Below, piece by piece: positions 9,162 through 23,839 of a stretch of DNA of 64,000 nucleotides (positions within the stretch are counted from its first letter, which is position 1; each line of letters begins with the position of its first letter). Origin of the DNA: Rotaria sp. Silwood1 (Eukaryota; Rotifera; Eurotatoria; Philodinida; Philodinidae). The stretch lies in assembly GCA_905250075.1 (NCBI GenBank), contig CAJNOP010000336.1, positions 54,495 to 118,494 on the forward strand. The letters run 5' to 3'. A program made the position numbers and the translations under genes. The notes below the pieces were generated by a model. The model saw nothing but the letters and a program-made list of their open reading frames with translations. It did not search any database and had not been told where the DNA came from.

Positions 9162-11518
9162 ATGAAATTGAAGTTACTCGTGATCTTTTTCGACAAACAC
9201 TAAATGAACAAACATCAGAACCAGAAAATTATCTTTTAGTACAACAAATTAATGATTTGGAACGTGATTCAATTGAAAAAATTCGACAAACAGCAGATGA
9301 AGTAAGAAAATTATTACTACACTACACAGCTAAACATATTCCTGACATAGAAATTGAGTTGAATAAATTCACTGATCAATTGAGACAAAGTCGTCATGAA
9401 AATGATTTGGTTGAAACAGATTTATATCGATGGAAAAATCAACTTATTCAACTAAGTGATGAACTCAACAAACCATCAAATATTACAATTCGACAAGATT
9501 CAAAATCACTTGTGAACAGAATTTATGTTGATATATCAACTAGTAAGTGTTGTTCATATGTATAATAATTCTATAAAAGATAGCGAACTCATCTGAGAAT
9601 GGTTCACATTTTGAAATTTATCTTAGTAACAATTGTATCTTATCGATGAAACTTTACAAGTTCATAATATTTACATAAAACTATACTGAAGAAAATAACA
9701 ATCGGAGTAGACTTTTGTAAGAATGTTATTGTGAAAAAATAGTTTGAAATAAATCTTTCTTAAAAAGAATTTGATATATGAAAAAACAGATTCAAAGAAA
9801 ATATTACTTGCAATGAAACGATTCTCGTGAGTTGAACCTGTGAAAACAATCTATTCGGAGTATGTCACTGAAAATCTATCTTAAAAAATATCTTTATTGA
9901 TTATATTTTACCGAAATATCATGTCTGTTTGATTCATATCTACGCAGTAAATTCTTACCTTGAATATGTCAGCCTAAAACTACTCAAGGAACTTTTCATA
10001 GTAGAGTGTGATCAAGAAAATGAATTCTGTATTCTATTGTCATTAATCAAGTTATTATCTTTTTATATTTTGATTCGTTTTCAATTTATCAAAATTTGAA
10101 AAAGAATGAAAAAATTATGGAAACAGTAACTACGTGGAAGCTGACATAGTTTTCTTTTTATGATAACTCATCAAACTATGTTGCACTATTTATAAAATCA
10201 AAGTGAATGGAACTTTTTCAGAAAAGCTCACTGGGAGCAGTTAAGAAAAAAGTAAACATAGGTGCATTACGTTTGGTAATTATCTAAGAGACAGTGAAAT
10301 TTAAATCTTATTGATACGACAAAACAAGAAGAGAAGACCAAGATTGCCAGTTCGACAAATATCCAAATGCAATTAGAAGTTCAATAGAAAAAAAACTGTT
10401 ATGATTAGTTATTCGACTATACAAACGGTGTAGAGTGAATCTTGAATAATGAAACATTCTTGTTGTAAATAAAGATATTTTTTTTCTCACAATTATGCTG
10501 AAGTCGATTGCACAGAATAAAAGCAAGACTTTTCATCATCATAAACTTCTGTCTCATTGTAGTAACATCATGCATGATGAAAACTAATGGTAACACAAGA
10601 TGGTTACAAAATGATATCACTGTTGCTGGAGGTAACCAAAGAGGGAATAGGTTAAATCAACTTTATTATTCATGGGGCATATGTATTCATGACGATGAAC
10701 ACACAATGTATATCGCTGATACTTTTAATCATCGCATTATAGAATGGAAGTATGGAGCAACAAATGGACAAGTCGTGGCGGGTGGAAATGGAGCAGGAAA
10801 TCGAATGAATCAGTTGAATGTACCAACAGATGTGATTATCGATAAAGAGAATGATTGTCTTATTATCTGCGACCAAGGAAATAGTAGAGTGGTTCGATGG
10901 CCTCGTCGGAATCGCACAATTGGACAAACTGTCATTTCCGATGTTTGATGCTACGGACTAGCAATGGATAACGATGAGTATTTTTATGTTCCTGACTTCA
11001 AAAAGCATGAAGTTAGACGATGGAGAATAGGAGATAGTTATGGAATAGTAGTAGCAGGTGGTCATGGACAAGGTCATCGTCTCGATCAACTCAATAGTCC
11101 TTGTTATATCTTTATCGATCAAGATTATTCAGTGTATATATCAGATGAGAAGAATCATCGTGTGATGAAATGGATAAAAGGTGCAACAGAAGGAATTATC
11201 GTTGCGGGTAGTCAAGGTCAAGGACATGGTCTAGCTCAATTGTCTTGTCCCTGTGGAGTAATTGTTGATCAGTTAGGTACTGTCTATGTGGCAGATTGTG
11301 ACAACAATCGAGTAATGTGCTGGTCAAAAGAGGCTAAACAAGGTACTATAGTTGTTGGTGGAAATAATGAAGGAAAGCAATCGAATCAACTCTATTATCC
11401 TCAAGATTTATCATTTGATCGACAATACAATCTCTATGTTGTTGATTATGGCGACGATCGAATACAACGATTCAATATTGATTCAAGTTCTAGTTGGTCG
11501 GGATATAGAGAAACTTAG
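9162..11518 (+). pseudogene. Coiled-coil / NHL-repeat protein gene, 5'-truncated with an in-frame stop
   Basis: Two exons. Exon 9162-9542 follows an AG at 9160-9161, starts mid-codon and encodes a Gln/Glu-rich coiled coil (EIEVTRDLFRQTLNEQ to NRIYVDIST), ending at donor GTAAGT 9543. The best matching acceptor is a pyrimidine-rich TTGTAG at 10562; both sides are phase 1. Exon 10563-11518 encodes about six NHL blades (VAGGNGAGNRMNQLN, YIADTFNHRIIEWKYGA, YISDEKNHRVMKW, YVADCDNNRVMCW), i.e. a beta-propeller used for ligand binding. Codon TGA at 10946-10948 stops the frame inside a blade; the same frame reopens at once and runs to TAG 11516. In relatives I recall, a zinc-finger/B-box-like exon precedes the coiled coil; none is found. 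Hence I call it a pseudogene, unless the stop is a sequencing error and an exon lies farther away. Confidence 0.8.
9543..10562 (+). other. Intron of the coiled-coil/NHL gene
   Basis: Donor GTAAGT at 9543, acceptor preceded by a strong C/T tract (10540-10562). Length 1020 bp, far longer than the 50-70 bp introns of VPS4 next door. The hydrophobic stretch readable at 10526-10560 is the pyrimidine tract and should not be taken as a signal peptide. Confidence 0.65.
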
Positions 11519-11526
11519 AATGAACT

Positions 11527-11612
11527 GTCGTGGGTGTGGGTGGAAAAGAGATAGAAGAAGACTTATACTCACACACACACACCCATACTAATACTCATAC
11601 CCACACCCAATT
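11527..11612. repeat. Telomere-like fold-back patch (short)
   Basis: TGGGTGTGGGTGG at 11530-11543, about 25 bp spacer, then CACACACACACACCCAT...CCCACACCC to 11610. Same G-rich-then-C-rich polarity as the other patches, directly after the stop codon of the NHL pseudogene. Confidence 0.65.
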
Positions 11613-11739
11613 TTCGAACCTCAGTAGACGGCCAAGTAGAAAGACAAACAACAATTGGATGACGATTGAAAATATCCAACATGATTTTCTAGAGATTAAC
11701 CTTCATTAAAATCTTGGACATTATTAATGCAGAGCAGCA

Positions 11740-12366
11740 TTTAATTGACAAATAACTATTATCGAAATTTAAAAAAAAAGGCTATCGGGCAAAATGCTTA
11801 CAACTTTTGAACGAAGATAGCTAGAGCCCTGCGGTTTTCACCATTCGAAAGGGAAGATAAGGGGACGCCTTTTTCTCCAATATTGTGTAGGACGAAATCA
11901 TTTAAAAATCAGTCATTTCTACGAAACATCGAAAAAATGTATACAAAACGGCCTGCCATTCAGTTGAAATTTAGACGAAAAGTAAGAAAATATGCTTAAA
12001 AATTAAAAGAACTCTATAGTTTTCGTGCAATTGAATAGACAAGTTTATTTGTTCAACATTAGGAGGTGGAAAGATAATCATTCGAACTATATCTTGAACT
12101 ATACATCTGAAGTTTCTCTATCTAGAGCAGATGTCAGAACCAAAATTTCATCGGAATGACAGATCGTTTTCATGCATTTTTTCGATGTTTTGTAGAAATG
12201 ACTGATTTTTAAAAGATTTCGTCCTATACAATATTGGAGAAAAAGGCGTCCCCTTGTCTTCCCTTTCGAATAGTGAAAACCGCAGGGCTCTGGCTATCTT
12301 CGTTCAAAAGTTATAAGCATTTTGCCCGTTGGCCTTTTTTTAAAATTTCGATAATAGGTTTAATTG
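11740..12366. mobile_element. Fold-back element with possible 8-bp target duplication
   Basis: Arms about 11748-11950 and 12168-12358 are reverse complements at high identity (for example GGGCAAAATGCTTA..., GCCCTGCGGTTTTCAC, AAGGGGACGCCTTTTTCTCC, GACGAAATC). Both sides are flanked by the direct repeat TTTAATTG (11740-11747 and 12359-12366), a candidate 8-bp target-site duplication as produced by hAT-like or fold-back transposons. Internal 215 bp non-coding. The frame at 12234-12473 (+) is an arm read-through. Confidence 0.72.
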
Positions 12367-12379
12367 TCGATGCTATTGC

Positions 12380-12865
12380 AATGAATCAAAAGTATACGAG
12401 TGGATTACTGAATGAAGTTCAAGATCAAACGCTACTAATCCATGGTTTGACAACCTTTGTCTCTCAAACTTGAATAACTAATAAAAATTTCGATGACTAA
12501 TGTTTCAAATGCATCAATCCTTTTTTCATAATTGATCTTTAGGCTATATTTCGAAAAGTATTACCGATGATGTTTTTATCAATGAAATCGACACCCTTAT
12601 GCTCCACAGGAAACCTAAAAAAGGTCTATGGTAGAAATAGAGAATAGATTCGAACTACTTCGCCACATGTTACCTATAGTTATATTGTTGGGACTCATGA
12701 TTCGTTAGTTTGACGAGATTTTTGTAAGCAATGATGAATGCAGTTTTCTAGTTGGTTGAACAGACTCATCTTTTTGTGAGCATGACCTTATCTTTCAGAA
12801 AATGAAACAACAAGGCAAGTTTATCATTGTTTATCAATATAGTTCTTCGAAGAAATCAATTTTTT
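12380..12865. other. Intergenic, downstream of VPS4
   Basis: No gene recognised between the fold-back and the VPS4 3' end. Confidence 0.45.
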
Positions 12866-12871
12866 TTTATT
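12866..12871 (-). promoter_or_regulatory. Candidate polyadenylation signal of VPS4
   Basis: TTTATT on + reads AATAAA on the minus strand, about 100 bp after the VPS4 stop codon, a normal distance for a short 3' UTR. Confidence 0.45.
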
Positions 12872-12972
12872 TCGCATTACATAAACACAAGAAATGATCG
12901 AACAGAAGGAGAGCGAGAAAAAACGAAGAAGATAACGATTTTGTTTACATAAAGAAAGAACAAGACAAAAAT

Positions 12973-14854
<1,882 letters not shown>

Positions 14855-17091
14855 CGTTTTTTAACGACGATAGAATACTACAAAAATAATCAATAGATGA
14901 AAACTTTTGAAATACTATCAAAGCAATCATTAACTGTTCACACAGTCTGGGAGAGTCGCGAGTTCAATTACGGATATAGTACTTGAATTTTAAATCATTG
15001 TTTGAAAGAAAAAAATATCTATAGACAAACGTGGTTTTTTTTTGTCGTCATATATGGAAATCTCCAGCTATTCATTATTGATTTCCACATTTCAAAAATG
15101 GATTTTAGATATGTACTCGTCACATTTTCACAGTCTGAACAAGCTTTTCTCAGAGACGATCAAACATTCAAGTTAGATGAACGGTTGGTTAACCGAAATC
15201 GTGAGTCAGGTGTTGAGAAGGAAGCGATGATAACCTGTCGACTGAAAAGTAATAAATCGGCAAACTGCGATTCGTGCCGTCAGTCGACTTAAAAATTGTT
15301 TAACTATGCGAATAGTTCATGAGAGAACATAGTCAACTGGTAATCACCAATCGAACTCATTTCTTGTTCACAAATTATTCACGTAAAACTAGCGACAATA
15401 ATGCACACAAAAAAAGAAACGAAAACAAATATATATTTGAAGAAAAAGCAACCAATAAAATATCTTACCTGATGTTGATACAAAGCAACAAAAAAAAATC
15501 CCACGTGTTGTTAATTTTTCTGCATATATCAAGCAAATCGAATCCTTTACTACGTTCATCACATCTCTCGCGTTAATTGTTAAAAGCAGTAAATTACTTA
15601 ATCTACCATTGACTAACAAAAATGTGTTCGAAATAAAAGCGTGCAGAGTCTCCGTCAACGAGATGATAGTCAACCAACAGACTCATGCCGGAACATCATG
15701 AAAAAGCACATTTACTATGAGAAGAACGACATCTCATACAGAGAATGAAATGAGAGAAAAATACGATTACTAATTTTGCATGTAGAATGGCGCAATACAC
15801 AATGAGTCATATCCACTGGAAAAGAAAAACGAAGCGAATAAAACCAGGTAAAGAGACAACACAGTGACAGACATTACTAATAGTGTATTGTCGAAAAAAA
15901 ATCTGTTACGTTCTGTTGAATTACACAACAATCTTCTTGTCTAGGTAAGGAGAAATTTTTTCATCACATTTCTCTCTGTCTCTCTTATAACAATGTTACA
16001 CATTGCACAACTCAGCGGAAATGTGGACTTTGCATACGAAAGAGCATGAGTCAATATTGTTTTCAGACGATTCATACATATTAATTTCAACATTAGTCTC
16101 TCCATATCGATTCATATTTTATTCAACAGATAGACAATAAAAAAATAGATAATAATACACTAAAGGAAGTGAAATGAAAAAATTTCACGGCAACAAAAAA
16201 AGATTTGTTTGTTTATGGCGGATTCATCCTATATAAACGTCTGATTTGAACTTGAAAATTACAACATGAAAAATTCGTTTTCTCTATGGACACTACGTAT
16301 CTATGATAAAGGAATGATTTCGCCAAGTCCGAAATATAATTTATTATAATTGAATTTCGTCTGCAATACGCATAATCATCTTCGTCGCACAAAGTCCAAT
16401 TCCAACGTTATCGATCGACACGACATATTCGATGGGTAATGCAGCAAGTAGCACTAAATGTTTTGCATTTTTCTTTCGTTTGCAACCTACTCATCATTGA
16501 TTCTGCATCGAGTAGGAAAACAAATGATGGAAAGTATTTAATAAATCTGCAAAAACGTGTGATTTTCTTTCAGTGTTACAATGCGTATTGAATGACGTAT
16601 TGTAAGAGTGAATCAATGTGCCAACACCGAACTACGAACGAAAAGTAGAGTAAGAAGTTATCGAGATGTTATAATCTGATTCTAATGAGGGTAAATGAAC
16701 CTAATTTCAGTTCTATTGTTTCAATATTTGTCATACAATAGCAACGAAAGATGATCAAAATTCTATCTGTTCAGCATAAAAATGGTACACTCGAAGTCAC
16801 TATTTAACAACGTCGTTAAAATTGCCTAGATAAAGTTTAATAGTTGCCATAGATTTCGATCTTGATCGAGTGAGAATAAAATAAGATTTATATTATATCG
16901 ACGAAAATCTTTTGATGTGAACAAGTTTTCTTTTATTGTTTTGCTATATTGTGAAATAATAAGATGATAGGAAAGAAAGTATCTTGTCGTTAAGATACTG
17001 AAAATATGATTCTAGGCTTATCATAAAGGATTAATCTTTATTTTTTAGAGCACCGAAATTTTTTATATACTATATATCAACAATTGTCTAT
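14855..17091. other. Upstream region of VPS4 and intergenic
   Basis: No second gene recognised. Open frames at 15002-15292, 15319-15576 (+) and 15389-15673 (-) are Lys/Asn/Ser-rich with no motif. The VPS4 promoter should lie just above 14855; I see no TATA box. Confidence 0.45.
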
Positions 17092-17191
17092 NNNNNNNNN
17101 NNNNNNNNNNNNNNNNNNNNNNNNNNNNNNNNNNNNNNNNNNNNNNNNNNNNNNNNNNNNNNNNNNNNNNNNNNNNNNNNNNNNNNNNNNN
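17092..17191. other. Assembly gap (100 N)
   Basis: A run of exactly 100 Ns, usually a scaffold gap of unknown size, so features on its two sides may not be truly adjacent. Confidence 0.95.
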
Positions 17192-17445
17192 TCATCACAC
17201 AATTATACTATGTGACAGTATAATTAAGTATCATATGTGTCGTTTTAATTTTATTCTTAAGTTTGCAAACTGTTATCTATAAAACAATACAAGAATCAAA
17301 ATCGATTCGATCATGATTGAACCATTCATTGTACTTGAGGATAAGCCTTAGAGCTTAGAGACGAGATTGTTTTATTAAAAGAATTTCTTTCTAATGAAAA
17401 TCCAGATACAGATGATGATGAGCGATATGACGGAGCAGTTATATA

Positions 17446-17520
17446 TTGGGTGTGGATGTAAGTGTGACGTGTAGAATACGGATCTCTGATATTCAATTAT
17501 ATTGACATTCACACCCGCAT
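17446..17520. repeat. Degenerate telomere-like hairpin
   Basis: TGGGTGTGGATG at about 17449 and CACACCCGC at about 17510 are the weakest instance of the G-rich-then-C-rich patch type, about 40 bp apart. Confidence 0.35.
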
Positions 17521-17707
17521 TGAGTAGTATATCGATTCGAGCTCGGTATGCGATGGAGAATGGTATTGCAGGAATGCATCGATTAAAGAATCGATAATTC
17601 TGAATTAACGATAGACCAATAAATGAAAGATAGATGGAAATACGAACTAGACCATTGCTAAAGGTAAGAGTATAGTATACTGGTTCTGAGTCTTCTACAT
17701 TTACTTT

Positions 17708-18362
17708 GCAGTTCTACTAACGAGGGAACCTTTCCAACTGTCAAATCGCTTTCAAGTCGGAAATATGTGCATAGTGTAGGTCCGAATGAGCTAGGAATAT
17801 CCTGAAAAGAGTTCGTGCTGCTAGCTTATTGCTGTCGAGATAATGCATTCTCATGGCATTTTTAAACAGAAAGCCGTGGTCTCCCTCAGGAACATTAGAA
17901 AAACTGAGTTTTGAATGTTGACTTGAAATTTTGCGTAAAGAAAGGTCTCAATGAGAATAGTTTATTGTGAAAGTTTCAGACATTTTGATTGGTCCTAGTT
18001 TGAAAAAAGAACATCGGAATCCGCCAGTATATATGAGCAATGTACAAGCATGCTTTTTCCATTGCTGTATCTTAAGATAGGAACAAGCAAAAGATCTGAA
18101 ACTTTCACAATAAACTATTCACATTGAGATCTTTCTCTGTGCAAAGTTTCAAGTCAAAATTCAAAACTCAGTTTTTCTAATGTTCCTGAGGGGATCACAG
18201 CTTTCTGTTTAAAAAAGCTGTGAAAATGTAATATCTCGGCAGCAATAAGCTAACAGCATGAACCCTTTTCAAGGTATTCATAGCTCATTAGGACCTACAT
18301 TATGCGCATGCTTCCGACTTGAAAGTGATTTGACAGTTGGAAAGATTCCCGCGTAACAGTTG
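17708..18362. mobile_element. Fold-back element
   Basis: Arms about 17708-18000 and 18080-18362 are reverse complements. Landmarks: CTTTCCAACTGTCAAATCGC (17727) against its complement at about 18325-18345; AACATTAGAAAAACTGAGTTTTGAA (position 17892) against 18160-18185; GTGAAAGTTTCAGA (17967) against 18093-18110. The spacer is about 90 bp. There is no transposase. The frame at 18300-18575 lies over the right arm and its flank. Confidence 0.7.
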
Positions 18363-20440
18363 GGTTTCATCGCGAAAAAGTTTAGTCATGATAGTTACAT
18401 GAGGACTTTTCATCAACAAATCGTCGGGTTGACTATGATCAACAGAAAACTTTTTCAACATTTCGATCACCTTGTATGGCAAAGTTCTAAGAATGTTCAA
18501 TGTTTTTTTTTCGGTAGTCTAAGTTCTACCGGAGGAATATTTCCAAGACATGGCTCTCCTAACTTCAAAATATAACGAGTGGGAAGAGTGGTCATAGCAT
18601 CAACACGTAAAATTAAGAAATTATTTTTGATTAAAGTATTGATTACGGTTCAGTTTTCCGACTTTCCGAGGTGCGATAATGGGTATTCAAATTTGAAGTA
18701 GTGCGACATCGTCAATCCTGCGCTTTATTTACACGATATAATCATCCTACCAAATATTTTCCTTTATTGAATGACCATTGCTATAGCTGGTTGTCTGATA
18801 AAGAGCAATAACCGACTCTGGCACCAATTTCACATATGAGTTTAGACATACCATCAGTTTTGATTGAATTAATTCAAGGTAGCCTTATATTGAAGTTTTC
18901 AATATTTGTTGTGTTGATGATTTTTGATAGATTCTCTGAGTGAATGATCGATCTCATGTCTTATTATTCAAATTCGAAAACAGGTGCAATGACAATCAAA
19001 CTGACTAGCTTTTTGATAGCCTCATCTTCCAATATCTGATGGGCTAGAGTCAATTCTAGAAAATCCTCATATCTATAGAGCATAGCAGAGATTCTTGACC
19101 GCATCATAGACGCGACAGACATTTGTCTTATAATATCCATCATGCATCTATGTGATGAGTATTAGGAAATTTCTAAAGGTAAGTAGAGTCTAAGTTACTT
19201 TTAAATGTGGAGTAGTATATCCCCATACCTGAAAAGACATTTCTCTTTGCGATAAGCTTTCTACTAATGAGTTGTAACTATTTCTAGTCCACGAGCTGCT
19301 CAACTATGCTTCTACTGACATGAGTTATAAGTTTATTGACAAAAATATCTGATGCATAAACTGAAATTAAAAATATTTCTACAACAAGATTTTTGAGAAA
19401 CATGCGGTTTTTTCTTTCAAGAAAGAGTCGGCGAGTGCGTAGGATGAATGCTACCTAGTTAATGTTAGTATTATATTAATATCTCTTATAAATTTTTTTA
19501 TATATTCTTTTAAATATGATTCGCTATCAGAGCATATCAGGTCTCCGATCTTACCTGATGATAGCCTTCAAGCAAGATCGAAATGCGTCATAAGTAACTT
19601 GGTATTATATTTTTCTTTCGAAATACACACACACGCACACGCCACTCTTGTCCACACCTGAGAAACATCAATGGAACAAAGTATTTTAAAATAATGAGAA
19701 TCTGGTTGCTTGTTTCAATTTTATCATTGATTAATAATGTCGTGTATATTAAGTCTTCGCAAAGAAAATTTGATCTCGTATTATAATTCGAGAATATATA
19801 AAACTAACTAAGCTTTATTAGAGTTTGGATAAAATTATGCTGTTACATGCTGAAAAAAGTTTTCGACAGTATGACAGACACAAATACCCTTAAATATTAG
19901 ATAAAACTATGGCTACATAAGTGGTTTATAAAGATAATTAGTTGTGTTAGGGTGTATGAGGATATGAAATAAATGTGTTAAGTGTTTGAAGTCTCGTGAC
20001 AGAAGTTTTTTAAAGTTTTTAATTGTACGTCGGTTAAATGTAATGCATCCAACTTCATTGTGAATTCAAAGACAATATTTATAAATCGTATTCATTATCT
20101 TCGATCATATGTCATTTGAATAAACATAGCAATATTTTTGTTCAAATTTAGTACTCAGTTCGAAGTAAATCACCATAGTAGCTATCTAATTGAAAACTAC
20201 TTGAGAACTGAATAGTCTTCACAAATGCCCTATTCTATCCATACTCAGTTCTTCGAACTGATGCTTTGATTTCTGATATGATCCCATATCGCATGGCTAG
20301 TGAATAGCATCGACAATTTCCAGATTCGTGTATATCATTTACTTTGAAATATAATCTTTATCACGATTCCGATAAATGAAAATCATCACACAGTGGAATG
20401 ATCCCAATGATTACTTTGTTCAAGTACAACAGTCACTTGC
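18363..20440. other. No recognisable gene
   Basis: AT-rich spacer between a fold-back and the ~90-bp satellite. A short CACACACACGCACACGCC tract lies at about 19626. Confidence 0.45.
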
Positions 20441-20449
20441 CATCAATAC

Positions 20450-23230
20450 TTAAATGTTGCTCATACTCGAACAACTCGCATCCTAGCTGAATATATATGA
20501 AGAAATCTTTGTTCAAATAGTTTTCTTCAACCACAATTTATGTGATTAATATGCTGATCAAGAAATAAATACACCACAAACGATTGGTTTTAACCAAACT
20601 TTTGTTCAACTACATCATTCACTAAGAATAAACTATACTAGTGGATGGCATCGTCCAACAGCACTAAACAAATAAATCGTTACTAGTAGAGTACTGTTCA
20701 AGTATATAACACACATGGAGATGAATCATGTAGCTCGATTATGTTATTCAAGGTTACGAAGTAAATAAATCATTAGTAGTAGAGTACTGTTCACCTATAT
20801 AACACGAATGGAGACGAATCATATAGCCTGATTATGTCATTCAAGATCACTAAGTAAATGAATCATTATTACTACAGTATTGTACAAGTATATAATGTCC
20901 ATGAAGACAAATTATTTAGCTCGATCCTGTCATTTAAGACCACTAAGCTAATGAATCATTACTACCAGAGTACTATTCATGTATATAACACACATGGAGA
21001 TAAATTATGTCGCTCGATTATGTCATTCAAGATCATTTAACCGATGAATCATTTTAACCATTAAGACTGTGTTTGTCTAGTTGGTCTCAATATAAGTAAA
21101 GAACAGCGATAGGTCACACGATAGGATGCTACGACGTATAAGAACAGTCAGGACAACAGATCTGTTCACGTTCCCACACCCGACAAAGGAAAGCGTGACC
21201 AAAACTGCTCATTTGATGATCACGCTACCAATGAATCATTTTAAACAAAGTTCTGTTCAATTATTTTAGTCTAAAACAATCGAGAACATTAGAATATATG
21301 ATTAAACAGCATATATCAGATGAATCTTTCTGAACAAGGTTATGTTCAATTAATTCATTGTTAGACAATCAACGATAGTAGAACACCGTATCATACAGCA
21401 TATGTTCAATGAATGGTTCTCATCAAGAATCTGTTCAGTTATTTCACTCAGAATCACTCAATCAATGCCAGTAGAACACTTTATCGTGTAGCATATGCCA
21501 AGTGAATGATCCCCAACAAAGTTCTGGTCATTTATTTCACTCTACGGCAATCAGTGATAGTGGCACATCTTGTCGCTCAGCGTATGTCATATGAATGATT
21601 CCTATTAAAATTCTGCTCAATTATTCTAATCTGAAATGACCTATAACAGGGTAATACATGATCGGATAACGCATGTCAGATAAATCACTCTAAGCAGTAT
21701 TATGTTCAATTGTTTCACAGCTAAGCAAACTATAACAGTACAGCCAATTGTCATGTAATACATGTCATATGAATCATTCTGACCAATTTTCTATTCAATT
21801 ATCTTACAGTGAAACAAGCAGTAGTAGTATAACACATGATCAATCAGCATGTGTCAGTTAAATCATTCTAACTAATGTTCTGTCCAATTATTTCACTATG
21901 AAGCAAACGGTAGTAGTTCGGCACATGATCAAACAACTTATGTCAGTTGAATCACATTAAAGAGCGTTCTGTTCAATTATTTCACCGTGAAGCAAATGGA
22001 AGCAGCACAACACATGATTGAATGCCATATGTAAGTTGAATTGCTTTAATCAATGTTCTGTTTAATTATTTCACTGTAAAGCAAACGGTACTAGTACAAC
22101 ATATGATTGAACAGAGCATGTCGGATGAACCATTTCAAGTAAAGTTCTATGCTGCTATTTCATTATAAAAGCAACAGATAACATCATAGCACGTAATCGA
22201 ACAACACAAGTCCGATGAATTTTTATTATAAGAGTTCTGTTCAATTATTCCACTTTAAGGCGACTGATGACAGTTGAACATCTGGTCGTACAGCACATGT
22301 CAGATGAATTATTTCAAGAAAAGTTCTGTTCAGCTATTTTGCTATAAAGTAATCGATAGCAATCAAAAAGATGATGGCACAACACATGCTACGCGGATCA
22401 ATCTAATCAAGGTTATGTTCCATTATTTCACTTTGAAGCAACAGTTTACGATAAAACGCACTATCGCACAGTACGTATCAAATGAATCTTACTGAGTAGC
22501 GTTTTGTTCAATATTTTCACCTTGAGACAGTAAGAAGCAATTCAACACTTGAGCAAACAACGCATGACAGATGAATCATTCTGAAGATGGTTTTGTTCAA
22601 TTATTTCACGCTGGAACAAAGAGTAACAGTGAAACACATGATCAGATAGCATATGTCAGATGAATCTTTTTAACTAATGTTTTGTTCAATAATTTCGCGC
22701 TAAAGCAACTGATAGCAGCCAATCAAGCTAATCGCACAGCGTATATTAGATGAATCACTCTTACCATTTTTCTGTCCAATTATTTTATACTACAGTAACC
22801 TATAATAATAAAATACATGATCGCACAGTACATGTCAGATGAATCATTTTGAGGAAAGTTGTGTTTCGTTATTTCATACTGCACCAAATTATTATAGTAA
22901 AACACATGATTGCATAGTGCATGACAGACGAACCGTTTTGAAAAAGACTTTGTTCAATTAATATCATACTGTAGCAAACTATAATAGTAAAACACATGAT
23001 CGCACAGTACATGTCAGATGAATCATTTTGACCAAAGTTTTGTTTCGTTATTTCATACTGCACCAAACTATTATAATAAAACACATGATTGCATAGTACA
23101 TGACAAACGAACCGTTTTGAGTAAGATTTTGTTCATTTATTTTGTTCTAAGGCAGCATATAACAGCGGAACACATAGTTGAACAACGTATGCCACATGAA
23201 TCACTATAATCAATGCTTGGCTCAAATAAA
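20450..23230. repeat. ~90-bp degenerate satellite, subfamily 1
   Basis: Tandem units recognisable by the paired anchors TGAATCATT and TTCTGTTCAATTATTTCA. Successive copies of the second anchor fall near 21698, 21785, 21882, 21968, 22054, 22140, 22230, 22319, 22408, 22497, 22586, 22674, 22767, 22854, 22946, 23033 and 23124, a period of about 89 bp. Early units (20690, 20780, 20873, 20963) carry GTTCAAGTATATAACAC instead. Copies are individually quite diverged, so the array is old. All short frames inside are read-through of the repeat. Confidence 0.85.
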
Positions 23231-23839
23231 TCACTCTCTCAGATCAAAAAGTAACTATGGATGAAAAGAATGATGATCTTTGAGCTAATGAATGATCAGC
23301 ACAATGTCTGAATTCAGATAAACCGCCTATCTTAAAGTAAAAGCCAACATTTTTTGATATTATAATGATCAACAAAACACTGAACAATTCGATTAACATA
23401 AAGTACGTTTAACATCTCGTTGATTTTGTATCTATAGTGTGAATACACATCGCTGAAGGTTACATGGCAAATGAAGCAGGTTAGCAGTGATCTGCACAAA
23501 TATGTGACTTACGTCATAATCAAGTATTATGAGAAACTCCATGGATTATAATCAGATACATAGCGAATAATTCACAGCACGAATCCATTCTCGTATAACT
23601 TGGTCTTTAAACCGTAATTCTGGTAGTTCTGATGAGAAAACATCACGCTACGTATGCATAGTGCTGAACAGCATACTATTCATATGTTTTAATGACTTCA
23701 AAGTAGAGACTCAATGTATAACATCTATTTTTAGAACTCATAGAATACGAATGTGTTACACCATGGATTCGTTCTAGTATGATACTGACTGCAAGATATT
23801 GTTTGTCTGCTCAACACGTTGGCAACGAAAAAACCTTAA

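Noticed and set aside
10508..10562. Possible signal peptide (LFIIINFCLIVV) before the NHL domain
   Set aside because: It coincides with a pyrimidine tract ending in TTGTAG, and splicing at that site is phase-compatible with the upstream coiled-coil exon; it is better explained as intron.
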